The notes: generated by a model from the sequence alone, not told the origin. A stretch of DNA of 64,000 nt from Schaalia dentiphila ATCC 17982 (GCF_000154225.1 NZ_DS264586.1:1332527-1396526); one strand, 5' to 3'. Positions 45,153 to 53,321 are shown, numbered from the stretch's first letter. Program-made: numbers and translations.

Positions 45153-45673
45153 GCCTCATCGTGTTGATCGGAGTGACTGGCTCCGGCAAAACCACCGTTG
45201 GACGTGAGCTCTCCCGCCGTCACGAACTGCCGCTCTACGAGGTCGACGCCGCCGTCGAGGAACGCCTCGGCGCACCTATGCGCACCCTCGTGGTCGGACG
45301 CGATCCGCGCCTGGCCACCACAGCACGCGTAGAAGCCGAGCGGCTCCTTGGTCTCGACGAGGGCATTGTCACGCTCGGTGCCTCTCAGCCGCTCGACCCA
45401 GCTACTGCCTCGTCGATCGAGCGGACGCGTGCAAACGGCGCGTTCGTCATCGAGCTCAGCGCCGATCTTTCCGCGGTATCACGCCGAGAAGGCCTCGGCG
45501 CTCCGCGCTCGGTCGGCCTGGGTGCGCCCCGCGCCGTGCTGACCCAGCTCATGAAACAAGCGCGCGAGGCATACGCCTCCGTGGCCGACACAACAGTGGA
45601 TACGAGTGACCGCACCCCGCAAGAAGTCGCGGATTTGGTCGCACGCGCGTGTAAACTGACCCCTGATTACTGA
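45149..45673 (+). CDS. Divergent shikimate-kinase-like protein
   Basis: 174-residue P-loop protein resembling AroK. Walker A GVTGSGKTTVGREL is intact and an Asp follows (EVDAAVEERLGAP), but the shikimate-binding GGG loop is replaced (VTLGASQPLDP), and the lid motif RPLL and the EPxYR adenine region are not recognisable. The C-terminal half contains a repeated hexapeptide (GLGAPRSVGLGAPRAV). It overlaps aroB and is followed by efp. It may bind ATP without phosphorylating shikimate, or act on another substrate. Confidence 0.75.
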   Translation: MSLIVLIGVTGSGKTTVGRELSRRHELPLYEVDAAVEERLGAPMRTLVVGRDPRLATTARVEAERLLGLDEGIVTLGASQPLDPATASSIERTRANGAFVIELSADLSAVSRREGLGAPRSVGLGAPRAVLTQLMKQAREAYASVADTTVDTSDRTPQEVADLVARACKLTPDY

Positions 45674-45697
45674 TTCCTTCTCAAGTGAGGTACCCCT

Positions 45698-46261
45698 GTG
45701 GCAACGACCAATGATCTGAAGAACGGCCTGGTTATGGTGATCGACGGCCAGCTCTGGCAGGTTGTCGAATTCCAGCACGTGAAGCCCGGCAAGGGCCCGG
45801 CCTTCGTGCGCACCAAGATCAAGAACGTCCTGTCCGGCAAGACCGTCGACAAGACCTTCAACGCGGGCCTGAAGATCGAGACCGCGACCGTCGACCGTCG
45901 CGACATGACGTACCTGTACCAGGATGGCACCGACTACGTCTTCATGGATCAGTCCACCTACGAACAGATCAACGTTCCCGCCGAAACCGTGGGCGACGCG
46001 CGCAACTTCATGGTGGAGAACCAGAACGTTATCGTCTCCCAGCACGACGGCACCGTCCTGTTCGTCGAGCTGCCCGCCACCGTCGTTCTGACGATCACGC
46101 ACACGGAGCCCGGTCTGCAGGGCGATCGGTCTTCCGCCGGCACCAAGCCCGCGACGCTGGAGACCGGCTATGAGATCCAGGTCCCCCTCTTCATGGAGGA
46201 GGGCACCCGCGTCAAGGTCGACACCCGCGACGGCTCGTACTCGGGTCGCGTGACCGACTGA
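45698..46261 (+). CDS. efp: Elongation factor P
   Basis: 187 residues, three OB-like domains. Domain I carries the loop [14 protein letters not shown] with K32; this PGKGP form is typical of actinobacterial EF-P, in which the lysine is thought to work unmodified. Also MDQSTYEQI and [24 protein letters not shown] at the C-terminus. Relieves ribosome stalling at polyproline. GTG start with GAGG upstream. Its stop overlaps the nusB start (TGATG). Confidence 0.96.
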   Translation: MATTNDLKNGLVMVIDGQLWQVVEFQHVKPGKGPAFVRTKIKNVLSGKTVDKTFNAGLKIETATVDRRDMTYLYQDGTDYVFMDQSTYEQINVPAETVGDARNFMVENQNVIVSQHDGTVLFVELPATVVLTITHTEPGLQGDRSSAGTKPATLETGYEIQVPLFMEEGTRVKVDTRDGSYSGRVTD

Positions 46262-47223
46262 TGTCGCGCCAGCACCGTTTCACCTCGCGCACGAAGGCCC
46301 GCAAACGCGCCGCCGACGTGGTTTTCGAGGCGGACCAGCGGGGGATGGGCCGCGACCCCGAGGTCCTGCGCGACCTGCTGCGCGAGCGGCGCGTCATCAC
46401 CGCCGCGCAGACGCCCCTGCCGGAGTACTCGATCCAGATCATCGCGGGCGTGGCCGACAGCCTGCGCCGCATCGACGACCTGATCGAGGCCCACGCGCGC
46501 GTCCCCGGGCTGGACAGGGTGGCCGCCGTGGACTTGGCGGTCATGCGCGTGGCGGTGTGGGAGATGCTGGCCAATTCGGACGACGTGTCGCCGATCGTGG
46601 CGATCGACGAGGCGATCTCCATCGTCCGTTCGATCTCCACCGACGCCTCGCCCCGTTTCGTCAACGCGGTGCTCGACGCGATCCGCAAGGACATCGCCTC
46701 CTCGTGGGCGCGGCGCGGCGGGGACGACGGGGACTTCGACAAGGCGGGGGCTGGGCAGGCCGATGGCGCGGCTGGCGACGACGGCGCTGGTGCCGGGGAC
46801 ACCGGAGACGCTGGTACGGCAGGCGCTGATCGGCCCAGTGATGGCGCTGCGGACCGTTCTGGCGGCGGGGAAGCCCCCGTCGGCGGGGACGGTGGTGCCG
46901 ATACTGCCGGAGTCGGCAGGCAGGGGAGTGCCGACCGGACCGGTGGCGCCGACATCGGCACTGATCCCGATTGGGCCAGCGGCGGCCCGAGCGGCAGCGG
47001 CGCTGCCCACGTGGACGGCGGTATTGTCGGCCCCGATGGCGCCGTCACCGGCTTGGACGCCGCCGAGGGCAGCGGTCCCCACAGCGCCGATCCGGGCGCA
47101 CCGGTGGCGGACCGCCTCGAGGATCTGCCTGCTCCGACCCGCGCCCTGCCCGAGGGCGCCGAGCCCGTCGAGTCCGCGGAGTTGGTCGACGACGAGCTGG
47201 ACGAACTGCTCGAGGAGTACTGA
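46261..47223 (+). CDS. nusB: NusB with a long Gly/Ala/Asp-rich C-terminal extension
   Basis: 320 residues, about twice the usual NusB. Residues 1-150 are a normal NusB: RTKARKRAADVVFEADQRG, VDLAVMRVAVWEMLAN, VAIDEAISIVRSISTDASPRFVNAVLDAIRKDI. From about 157 to 290 it is low-complexity Gly/Ala/Asp/Ser (AGAGQADGAAGDDGAGAGD...), then an acidic end LVDDELDELLEEY. NusB with NusE takes part in rRNA antitermination. The tail DNA is very GC-rich and its codons are GGC/GCC-heavy, suggesting expansion by slippage. Confidence 0.9.
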   Translation: MSRQHRFTSRTKARKRAADVVFEADQRGMGRDPEVLRDLLRERRVITAAQTPLPEYSIQIIAGVADSLRRIDDLIEAHARVPGLDRVAAVDLAVMRVAVWEMLANSDDVSPIVAIDEAISIVRSISTDASPRFVNAVLDAIRKDIASSWARRGGDDGDFDKAGAGQADGAAGDDGAGAGDTGDAGTAGADRPSDGAADRSGGGEAPVGGDGGADTAGVGRQGSADRTGGADIGTDPDWASGGPSGSGAAHVDGGIVGPDGAVTGLDAAEGSGPHSADPGAPVADRLEDLPAPTRALPEGAEPVESAELVDDELDELLEEY

Positions 47224-47226
47224 CCA

Positions 47227-47307
47227 CTCGGCGACCAGTGCTGTGACTGCATGCCCGCCCTTGTTGATCGTTGATCATAAGGCGTAGCCGCCGCACTGGT
47301 CGGCGAG
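47227..47307. repeat. 15-bp inverted repeat after nusB
   Basis: CTCGGCGACCAGTGC (47227-47241) and GCACTGGTCGGCGAG (47293-47307) are complementary at 14 of 15 positions, 51 bp apart, beginning 4 bp after the nusB stop. The loop holds GTTGATC twice. It could be a terminator stem or a boundary mark of the accessory block. Confidence 0.5.
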
Positions 47308-47440
47308 CGCGCGCGAAGATATACTCGCAGCGGAAGGCCTGGCCACCGGAGTTCCGCATTGTTCTCGACACGCGGTGCCAGGTATTCGTCAACTCGGCTC
47401 GCGCTGGTCTTCGATCGCGCGGAAAGGCATCCGAACGCTA

Positions 47441-47788
47441 ATGGTGAGGAACATCCGTGAGCGCATTGGTTCTCTGCTGCCAGCGACGGTGACGAGCTCC
47501 GAACTGGTGTCGGACACCGTTCCAGTCATCCACGCCGGAGCCATGGGGCTTCAGATTTGGGGCGCTTTCGTGGGGCAGAGCGCGGGCGAGGCGATGTGGG
47601 ACGAGATGGACCCCCAGGACCTCGCCGTCCGCTTGAAAGCATTCGAGATGAACCGTCTGCTGGCGGTGGACGGCGGCCCGGGCTGGTTGCACCTCGATTT
47701 CACGAACGGCTGGATCCGCGTCGTGGCGGACACGTGGGAGCCGTGGTCGATCATCCTGCCTGGAATCTGGTGGACCGGAGATATATGA
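47441..47788 (+). CDS. Hypothetical protein, possibly DUF6188/immunity-like
   Basis: 115 residues from ATG 47441 (137 if an in-frame start at 47375 is used). No signal peptide or membrane segment. Trp-rich C-terminal half: GWLHLDFTNGWIRVVADTWEPWSIILPGIWWTGDI. The style (small, acidic, Trp/Asp-rich, in an accessory block with short gaps) resembles immunity or DUF6188-type proteins, but I do not recognise it with confidence. The start is uncertain: GGAAAGG lies 13 nt before ATG 47441. Confidence 0.5.
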   Translation: MVRNIRERIGSLLPATVTSSELVSDTVPVIHAGAMGLQIWGAFVGQSAGEAMWDEMDPQDLAVRLKAFEMNRLLAVDGGPGWLHLDFTNGWIRVVADTWEPWSIILPGIWWTGDI

Positions 47789-47820
47789 GGGCATCAACCC
47801 AGAACCACTGAGGCCGAGCA

Positions 47821-48062
47821 ATGAATGACACCAATTTAGAACAGCGGTGCCGTGTGCTGCTGGCCAGTAGACCGAGTTGCGCCTGGTTGATCTGCCGCAG
47901 CAAATGCGCAAAGCCTGGTTCGACGAGAACTCCCGTGGTGAGAACGGCGCCCTTCGTGAGCTCGCGCTCGACGACGCCCTCTGGGACCAGTTCAACCGGG
48001 ACTACGACGCCTGGTACGCCGAGCGCCCCCGGCCCGGTGCGCCCGGGCGCCTCCAGCCGTGA
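47821..48062 (+). pseudogene. Frame-disrupted small gene
   Basis: From ATG 47821 the frame reads MNDTNLEQRCRVLLASR and then becomes low-complexity. From about 47871 a second frame, blocked upstream by TAG, gives a sensible protein end: TELRLVDLPQQMRKAW, DENSRGENGALRELAL, DQFNRDYDAWYAER, stopping at 48062. Joining them needs a net +1 or -2 base change near 47868-47873 and would give about 80 residues. The family is not recognised. Confidence 0.4.
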
Positions 48063-48180
48063 GATGGCGGGCGCACGGCGGCGGCAGGGAGCCGACGCGC
48101 CCCGCGAGGGCCGGGCGCCGGCTCCGCGCGGCGGCTACTATCGGTGGGGAGAGGTGCTGGACCATGCCGAGGCAGGAAGT

Positions 48181-48682
48181 ATGAGACGGTTCGCAAGAAC
48201 GGATTTGCTCGCGGAGGCGGGGCCCGTCGAGGAGTTCTCCGCTGAGAGCGCTCCCGAGGCGGTCGCCGACGGGATCACCGAGGTGCTCACCGCGCCCAGG
48301 TGCTTCGACGGCTCGCACATGTACGCGATGGTCGTGTGGGAGCTGCCCCCCCGGCGCCGAGCGCCCCGAGGACGTGGCAGCCGACGACCCCGCGCGTTCG
48401 ACGTACATCCAGTGCGCGGGCTCCACCGGGGTGATGACGGTCGAGATCCGCGTCACCGGCCAGGACGGCTCGTACAAGCATTACGTCGTCGCCCGCGAGC
48501 CGGTCGCAGATCCTGAGAGCTGGATGGGCATCGAGTGGGACCCCGGCGAGGGCGGGCCCGCCGCCGTCCGCGTCCACCCCGAGGAGGTCTTCACCGGGGA
48601 GCAGGCCGCCCCCGTGTTCCGCGCCTACGTGGTCGACGGGCGCCTGCCCGCGCCCGAACTGCTGCGCCCGCTTGACATCTGA
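48181..48682 (+). pseudogene. Immunity-like gene frameshifted at a seven-C tract
   Basis: ATG 48181 has AGGAAGT upstream and reads MRRFARTDLLAEAGPVEEFS ... GSHMYAMVVWELPP, then at CCCCCCC (48346-48352) goes out of frame. Removing one C restores GAERPEDVAADDPARSTYIQ ... GSYKHYVVAREPV ... WMGIEWDPGEGGP ... LPAPELLRPLDI to the stop at 48682, a 166-residue protein. It loosely resembles Imm1-type immunity proteins. It may be a true pseudogene, a phase-variable gene, or a homopolymer sequencing error. Confidence 0.6.
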
Positions 48683-48961
48683 GCGCTGGTCGCGGTCCCA
48701 GGGAGTGCGCGATTCCCTGAGTCTCCACACCATTCTCAAGGAAAGGGTGCATATTTTACTGTACTCATGGTCAGAATTGAAATATGACTCATATGAGTAG
48801 TGGGATGATTTGAAATAATTTGAGGTCAAATGATTTGAATTACTAAGATGAACGTGTTCCGTTTCATATATTCTGTCAGACAATTCGATCGTTGGGCCTG
48901 GTAGCCTTGAGGTAGCTCTAGTTGTCAGATTAGGGTTACTGGAGGACCAAGGGGAACTCCC
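48683..48961. other. AT-rich intergenic stretch with palindrome
   Basis: Markedly richer in A+T than the rest of the window. Holds the 12-bp palindrome ACTCATATGAGT (48787-48798) and repeated TGATTTGAA / AATTTGAG elements (about 48805-48842). No gene seen. It is probably the promoter region of the secreted NlpC/P60-like gene; no clear -35/-10 pair could be assigned. Confidence 0.5.
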
Positions 48962-49732
48962 ATGTCACACACACGCACATTCAAAGTCGTCCGTGCGCTA
49001 CTGGTTCAGTGTCTGGTGTGTTCGACATTCTTCATGCCGACGCTAGCCAATGCTGCTACAGAGCACGACTCTGAATTCGATGAACTCTTGGCGCTGAATC
49101 CAGGAGTGTCCGCCTCTGAGCTCGCGAGCGCACTCGATGCCGAATCCTCGGAGAAGGGGATGTCTGTTCAAGAGTACGCGCGAAGCGTCCTGGCTGAACA
49201 GCGCGCTGCGAAGGAGAAATACGAGTCCGAAATGCAAGATATGCAGATCGGAGGAGGGGGCGCGGACCTGGCCTCTATCGACGGAACAGCGGGTGCGACG
49301 TATTTGCTTCCGAAATCAGACTACGTCGGTGATGTCTACTGGAGTCCTGGGGTTCCACATTACGGTCATGTTGGGATATTCTCCGGACGTGATTGGATTG
49401 TTGAGGCGGCTGGAAAACCTGGAGGGTCGAACTGGGACTGGGTGTGGAATGTAACAGTTCCCTCGGGAACCGTCCTTTTTTACTTCCACACCTCTCAGGC
49501 GACCCAAGACGCTGCGGCGGCTTACGCCTACAACCATCTGCTCCACTACCCCTACAACTGGCGTTTCTGGTCCAACAAGGAGTACAATATTAAAAGTCTG
49601 AATTGCTCGCAGTTGGTGTGGTACGCCTACTACTATGGTGCAGGCCTTGATGTTGATGGCGATGGGGGCAATGCTGTTTTCCCGTCGGACATCCGCGATA
49701 GTTCGCTCTCGTACATCTACAGGCGACTCTGA
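48962..49732 (+). CDS. Secreted permuted NlpC/P60 (YiiX/YycO-like) protein
   Basis: 256 residues. Signal peptide about 1-31 (RALLVQCLVCSTFFMPTLANA-A). A charged helical segment follows (about 36-95), then a domain with PHYGHVGIFSGRDWIVEAAG (H136, E148) and, later, SLNCSQLVWYAYYYGAGLDVDGDGG (C215). His before Cys is the circularly permuted NlpC/P60 order of YiiX/YycO-like proteins, thought to be amidases or thioesterases acting on cell envelope or lipids. The next gene, a lipoprotein, starts 15 bp downstream. AT-rich upstream DNA suggests acquisition. Confidence 0.78.
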   Translation: MSHTRTFKVVRALLVQCLVCSTFFMPTLANAATEHDSEFDELLALNPGVSASELASALDAESSEKGMSVQEYARSVLAEQRAAKEKYESEMQDMQIGGGGADLASIDGTAGATYLLPKSDYVGDVYWSPGVPHYGHVGIFSGRDWIVEAAGKPGGSNWDWVWNVTVPSGTVLFYFHTSQATQDAAAAYAYNHLLHYPYNWRFWSNKEYNIKSLNCSQLVWYAYYYGAGLDVDGDGGNAVFPSDIRDSSLSYIYRRL

Positions 49733-49747
49733 TCGAGGCGGTGCGGC

Positions 49748-51076
49748 ATGGAACACGGCATTCGCCGTATCAGTAATGCGCTGTGCGCATCTGCGAGCGC
49801 GGCCGCATTGGTCGTCTGCTGTGTTTCATGCGCGCACTCGACAACGGAGGACGTGGGGTACCTGGAGGGGTTCACGACCTCGGGCGCGTTCCTGGTCGTC
49901 AGGCTGAGCAGTCAGGGGATCAGGAACGGGCTGCCCCCGGATACCGCGAACGGGTACCTGGTCGCCTTCCAGCAGGACGGCAGCATGAGCGCCGCGTGGA
50001 CCCAGGGGCTCCTCAGCTCGGAAATGACTTGGAACGGGCCGGTGCTCAGTGTCGGCGACTCGGCGTACGAGTACCTGATCACTGACGACGGCGCCTCGGC
50101 GTTCCCCCGCACCGTGGACGGCGGGCACGAGGTGGGGCGCTTCGTCTCGAGCACTGACGGCAGCGTCCTCAGTTTCTACGTCGAGGGCCCCGTGCAACGG
50201 GCGTACAACATCGACAGTGGGGGAATCAGGGATCGGTCTGAGAACCAAGAGTTCTATCTGACAAACGGGGAGTGCGGGGGGAGGGTGCTCTCGTCCACGT
50301 CCACGAGGATCACTCCCATCCTTCAGGAAAGCGCATCCGAGTTCGCCGCCTCCCGCCCGCCGAGCGCAGCGGAGTCGGACGGCGCGCAATCGGACTCTGC
50401 GGAGTCGGGAGCGCCCGACGGCTACGACATACTCGCTCAGGTCTACCCCCACGATGGGGACCTGCCCCCGGTGCTCGCGGTGGCTCCCAGGGAAACACGG
50501 ATCGAAGTGTTCCGCACGGATCTGTGGTGTGCGGACGATGTCTTCTACCACCTCATGTATTTGGACTCACCTGAGTTCGTCACACGCGATTCGGATGGCG
50601 ACGAGGGGAGGACGACCATTTTCCTCAACGAATGGGACCTGGGAACGGGGGAGCGCCGCATCCGGATGGTGACGGACGAAGAGGGGGCTCCTTTCGCTGT
50701 GGGTTATCAAGAAACTGCTTTCTTCGGCCAGTACGATGAGCAGTTCTACACGTTCGCGACGCCCTACGGCCATGTGTTCAAGCTCGACGCCCAGTCGGCA
50801 CGGGTCACGCAATTGGCGACGCTGCCCTTGGCGAAGCCCGAGCTGAGGAGTGCGCGATTCTACGTGCGCGACGGCTACGCCTACGCGATCGAACCGAGTG
50901 AGGACGGGGAGGCGCCCCCTCAGTTCAGCGCGTGCCGTCTTTCCGACGGGCGGTGCTCGACGCCGAAACCGCTGGAAGGGCTCGAGAAGAAGATGCGCGG
51001 CAGTCTGCTGGGAGGGGAACAAGTTCTCCAATCCTTCGCCGTGCGCCCCGGCTACATCCCCGACATCGACTCGTGA
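49748..51076 (+). CDS. Large putative lipoprotein, unknown function
   Basis: 442 residues. Signal sequence with hydrophobic core ALCASASAAALVVCCVS and a probable lipidated Cys at 28 (CVSC, imperfect lipobox). The rest is extracytoplasmic, with beta-rich repeating elements (GYLVAFQQDGSMSAAW, AYEYLITDDGASAF, EDGEAPPQFSACRLSDGRC) suggesting a propeller-like sensor or binding domain, and a Ser/Asp/Glu-rich stretch around 200-225. No known domain recognised. Second gene of a pair with the secreted NlpC/P60-like protein, GAGGCGG Shine-Dalgarno. Confidence 0.7.
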   Translation: MEHGIRRISNALCASASAAALVVCCVSCAHSTTEDVGYLEGFTTSGAFLVVRLSSQGIRNGLPPDTANGYLVAFQQDGSMSAAWTQGLLSSEMTWNGPVLSVGDSAYEYLITDDGASAFPRTVDGGHEVGRFVSSTDGSVLSFYVEGPVQRAYNIDSGGIRDRSENQEFYLTNGECGGRVLSSTSTRITPILQESASEFAASRPPSAAESDGAQSDSAESGAPDGYDILAQVYPHDGDLPPVLAVAPRETRIEVFRTDLWCADDVFYHLMYLDSPEFVTRDSDGDEGRTTIFLNEWDLGTGERRIRMVTDEEGAPFAVGYQETAFFGQYDEQFYTFATPYGHVFKLDAQSARVTQLATLPLAKPELRSARFYVRDGYAYAIEPSEDGEAPPQFSACRLSDGRCSTPKPLEGLEKKMRGSLLGGEQVLQSFAVRPGYIPDIDS

Positions 51077-51204
51077 CGCCCGGAGACGCTCTGGCGTGAA
51101 GGGGGAGCCGTGTCCCCCGACAGCCGACGGGCACCGCCCCGAACCCGCTCCGGCACGGGCGCGCCGAATGGACCCAGCCGCGCGCCGGAGCGGGGGACGG
51201 CGGC

Positions 51205-51501
51205 TCACAGCGCGGTGCGCGTCGCCTTCACGTCCCAGTGCTCGGGCCCGTCGGTGAGGACCTCGAAGGTCCACTCGCCGGGCAGCTGTGCGATCTGAGC
51301 AAGCAGCGGACGAGGCAGGTGGGGAGCGCGAATGATGAAGGATTCACCGGCGTTCATCGACTGGGCTGCGCCGAGAACAGCTGCGTGACGGAGACGGTGG
51401 GGGATAGCGGTCGCATCAATGGTCGGTTCGGCGACGTCGTGCTCGCCGCAGCCACAGCCGCCACCGTGGACCTCGGGGTGGGGAAGCTGTTCGATCGTCA
51501 T
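51205..51501 (-). CDS. DUF2249 (TusA-like fold) protein
   Basis: 98 residues. N-terminal metal-binding-looking GGGCGCGEHD, then a DUF2249 core: IDATAIPHRLRHAAVLGAAQSMNAGESFIIRAPHLPRPLLAQIAQLPGEWTFEVLTDGPEHWDVKATR. DUF2249 domains share the TusA-like fold and occur near hemerythrin, NO or sulfur metabolism genes. GAAAGG precedes the ATG. About 120 bp upstream are twin CsoR/CstR-type operators, pointing to control by copper or sulfur species. Function otherwise unknown. Confidence 0.82.
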   Translation of the reverse strand: MTIEQLPHPEVHGGGCGCGEHDVAEPTIDATAIPHRLRHAAVLGAAQSMNAGESFIIRAPHLPRPLLAQIAQLPGEWTFEVLTDGPEHWDVKATRTAL

Positions 51502-51617
51502 GGTGTGGCCTTTCTATAGAGAAGCATCTGAGGCGCCGTCGGCGCTCATTGAATTTTACCGGCTTTGCCCCTTTCATCGCAGCGCCAACAGGACTACGTA
51601 TCGCTCACGAAGCCAAG

Positions 51618-51657
51618 ATACCCGGTAGGGGTATACCAAGATACCCCTACGGGGTAT
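51618..51657. promoter_or_regulatory. Tandem CsoR/CstR-type operators
   Basis: Two inverted repeats 23 bp apart, ATACCCGGTAGGGGTAT (51618-51634) and ATACCCCTACGGGGTAT (51641-51657, perfect apart from the centre), each preceded by CCAAG. The form ATACCC-N5-GGGTAT is the recognised operator style of CsoR/RcnR/CstR repressors, which sense copper, nickel/cobalt or persulfides. TATCTT (minus) and TATAAT (plus) hexamers are embedded. No such repressor gene is in this window. Confidence 0.75.
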
Positions 51658-51807
51658 AATTCGCCGTCACACGGTGACAGGCTTACGTCACTGACAAGCG
51701 GGCCGAGGAGTATTCGACACGCATCACCCTCAATACCAACCAAATGCTCATACATTGAGTCGTTTGACACCAGTTCATAACCGACGCCTTTCATGCGCAC
51801 GCGACTC

Positions 51808-51836
51808 TTGACACTGAATGTAAGCGTTTGTATTCT
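51808..51836 (+). promoter_or_regulatory. Consensus promoter with overlapping LacI-type operator
   Basis: TTGACA (51808-51813), 17-bp spacer, TATTCT (51831-51836). Within the spacer, TGTAAGCGTTTGTA (51819-51832) matches the LacI/GalR-type half-sites TGTAA-x-CG-x-TT at 11 of 14 positions of TGTAAACGTTTACA. The LacI-family gene at 54149-55186 is the obvious candidate regulator. Confidence 0.7.
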
Positions 51837-51905
51837 GGTGGCGTGACGCCGATGGCACCGTCGCCATCATCACCCGCGTACACCAACAACACTGGAGAGA
51901 CAGCA

Positions 51906-53321
51906 ATGACGCATCTATCCCACATTTTCGATATTCGTACGTCTCCACCCACGTCCCTGACGCTCGAGCAGCAACGTACAAAGTGGCTCATGGAGTTCCT
52001 CAAGACGTACGCCGTGCTCGTCATCGTGTATGGCGGCTTCTACCTGCTACGTACGAACTTCAAGTCCGCGCAGCCTTTCCTCGTTGAACAGGTCGGGCTA
52101 ACGACGACTCAACTCGGCACGATCGGCTTCGCCTTCTCGCTAACCTACGGCTTCGGCGGACTCATTCTCGGGTTCTTCATTGATGGCAAGAACACCAAGA
52201 AGGTCATCTCCGCACTGCTGCTCGCCTCGGGTGTCACGTCGATCCTCATCGGCCTCGTGCTCGCATGGTTCCACAGCCCATACGGCTGGATGATCCTCCT
52301 GTGGTCACTCAATGGCCTCTTCCAGGCTCCCGGCGGCCCCTGCTGCAACTCGACGATGAACCGATGGACGCCCCGTGCCCTGCGCGGTCGCTTCATCGGC
52401 TGGTGGAATGCCTCGCACAACGTTGGCGCGATGGTGGCGGGCGTTCTCGCTCTCTGGGGCGCGAACACGCTGTTCAACGGATCTGTCATCGGCATGTTTA
52501 TCGTCCCCGCCGTCATCTGCATCCCAATCGGCATATGGGGCTGGTTCTTCGGTAAGGACGATCCCAAGGAGCACGGTTGGAACACGCCCGAGGCGATCTT
52601 CGGTGAACCCGAGTCGAAGGCTGATGCGGTTACAAGCTCCGTCTCCAAGGGCCGGATCCTGCTCGATTACGTTGTCAAGAATCCTGCCGTCTGGTTCCTG
52701 TGCATCGCTAATGTGGCCGCGTACTGTGTGCGCATTGGCATCGACAACTGGAACGTGCTCTACACACGTCAGGAGCTTGGTTTCTCCGATTACCTTGCGG
52801 TGAACACGACCATCGCGCTGGAACTCGGCGGCCTCGCCGGCTCTCTTCTGTGGGGATACTTCTCAGACAAGATGGGCGGTCGGCGGGCCCTGAGCGCCGC
52901 TATCGGCATGGGCGCTGTGGTCATCCCGCTCTTCGTCTACGCGCATGCGACGACAGCTCCTGTCGTCTACGGAGCTCTCTTCATGATCGGCTTCCTTATC
53001 TTCGGCCCCGTCACCTTGATTGGCATCTGCGTCATCGGTTTTGCGCCGAAGACCGCGACCGTGGTCGTCAACGCAGTTCCTCGAGCATTCGGCTACGTCT
53101 TTGGCGATTCGATGGCCAAGGTTCTTCTCGGCCGCATTGCAGACCCGACGAAGGACGGCGTGACGGTCCTCGGACTGCACCTCCACGGCTGGTCATCGAC
53201 ATTCACCGTGCTGTTTGCATCCGCAGCGGTTGGCCTCGCCTGCCTGATCGTGGTCGCATTCTTTGAGGAGCGTAACCTGCGCGCTGACCGTGAATTCAGC
53301 GAAGCGAAGGAGGAATCGTGA
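51906..53321 (+). CDS. MFS organophosphate:phosphate antiporter (UhpT/UhpC/GlpT family)
   Basis: 471 residues, about 12 transmembrane helices. Family signatures: TYAVLVIVYGGFYLLRTNFKSAQPF at helix 1, LTTTQLGTIGFAFSLTYGFG, WSLNGLFQAPGGPCCNSTMNRWTPRALRGRFIGWWN, and the second-half AVNTTIALELGGLAGSLLWGYFSDK. Such carriers exchange sugar phosphates or glycerol phosphate for phosphate. ATG 51906 has CTGGAGAGAC upstream; an in-frame ATG at 51828 lies inside the promoter. It overlaps an inositol-phosphatase-family gene, suggesting uptake and dephosphorylation of one substrate. Confidence 0.9.
   Translation: MTHLSHIFDIRTSPPTSLTLEQQRTKWLMEFLKTYAVLVIVYGGFYLLRTNFKSAQPFLVEQVGLTTTQLGTIGFAFSLTYGFGGLILGFFIDGKNTKKVISALLLASGVTSILIGLVLAWFHSPYGWMILLWSLNGLFQAPGGPCCNSTMNRWTPRALRGRFIGWWNASHNVGAMVAGVLALWGANTLFNGSVIGMFIVPAVICIPIGIWGWFFGKDDPKEHGWNTPEAIFGEPESKADAVTSSVSKGRILLDYVVKNPAVWFLCIANVAAYCVRIGIDNWNVLYTRQELGFSDYLAVNTTIALELGGLAGSLLWGYFSDKMGGRRALSAAIGMGAVVIPLFVYAHATTAPVVYGALFMIGFLIFGPVTLIGICVIGFAPKTATVVVNAVPRAFGYVFGDSMAKVLLGRIADPTKDGVTVLGLHLHGWSSTFTVLFASAAVGLACLIVVAFFEERNLRADREFSEAKEES

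Larger units (their letters stand above)
51502..51905. other. 404-bp regulatory intergenic region
   Basis: No gene found. Contains the twin operators (51618-51657), a plus-strand TATAAT (51655-51660) that overlaps the second operator, and the promoter/operator of the transporter operon (51808-51836). Confidence 0.6.

Noticed and set aside
47821..48516. Single 231-residue protein
   Set aside because: The frame joins pieces of two different genes through a low-complexity Thr/Pro/Arg stretch; the two neighbouring frames hold the protein-like ends, so two disrupted genes explain it better.
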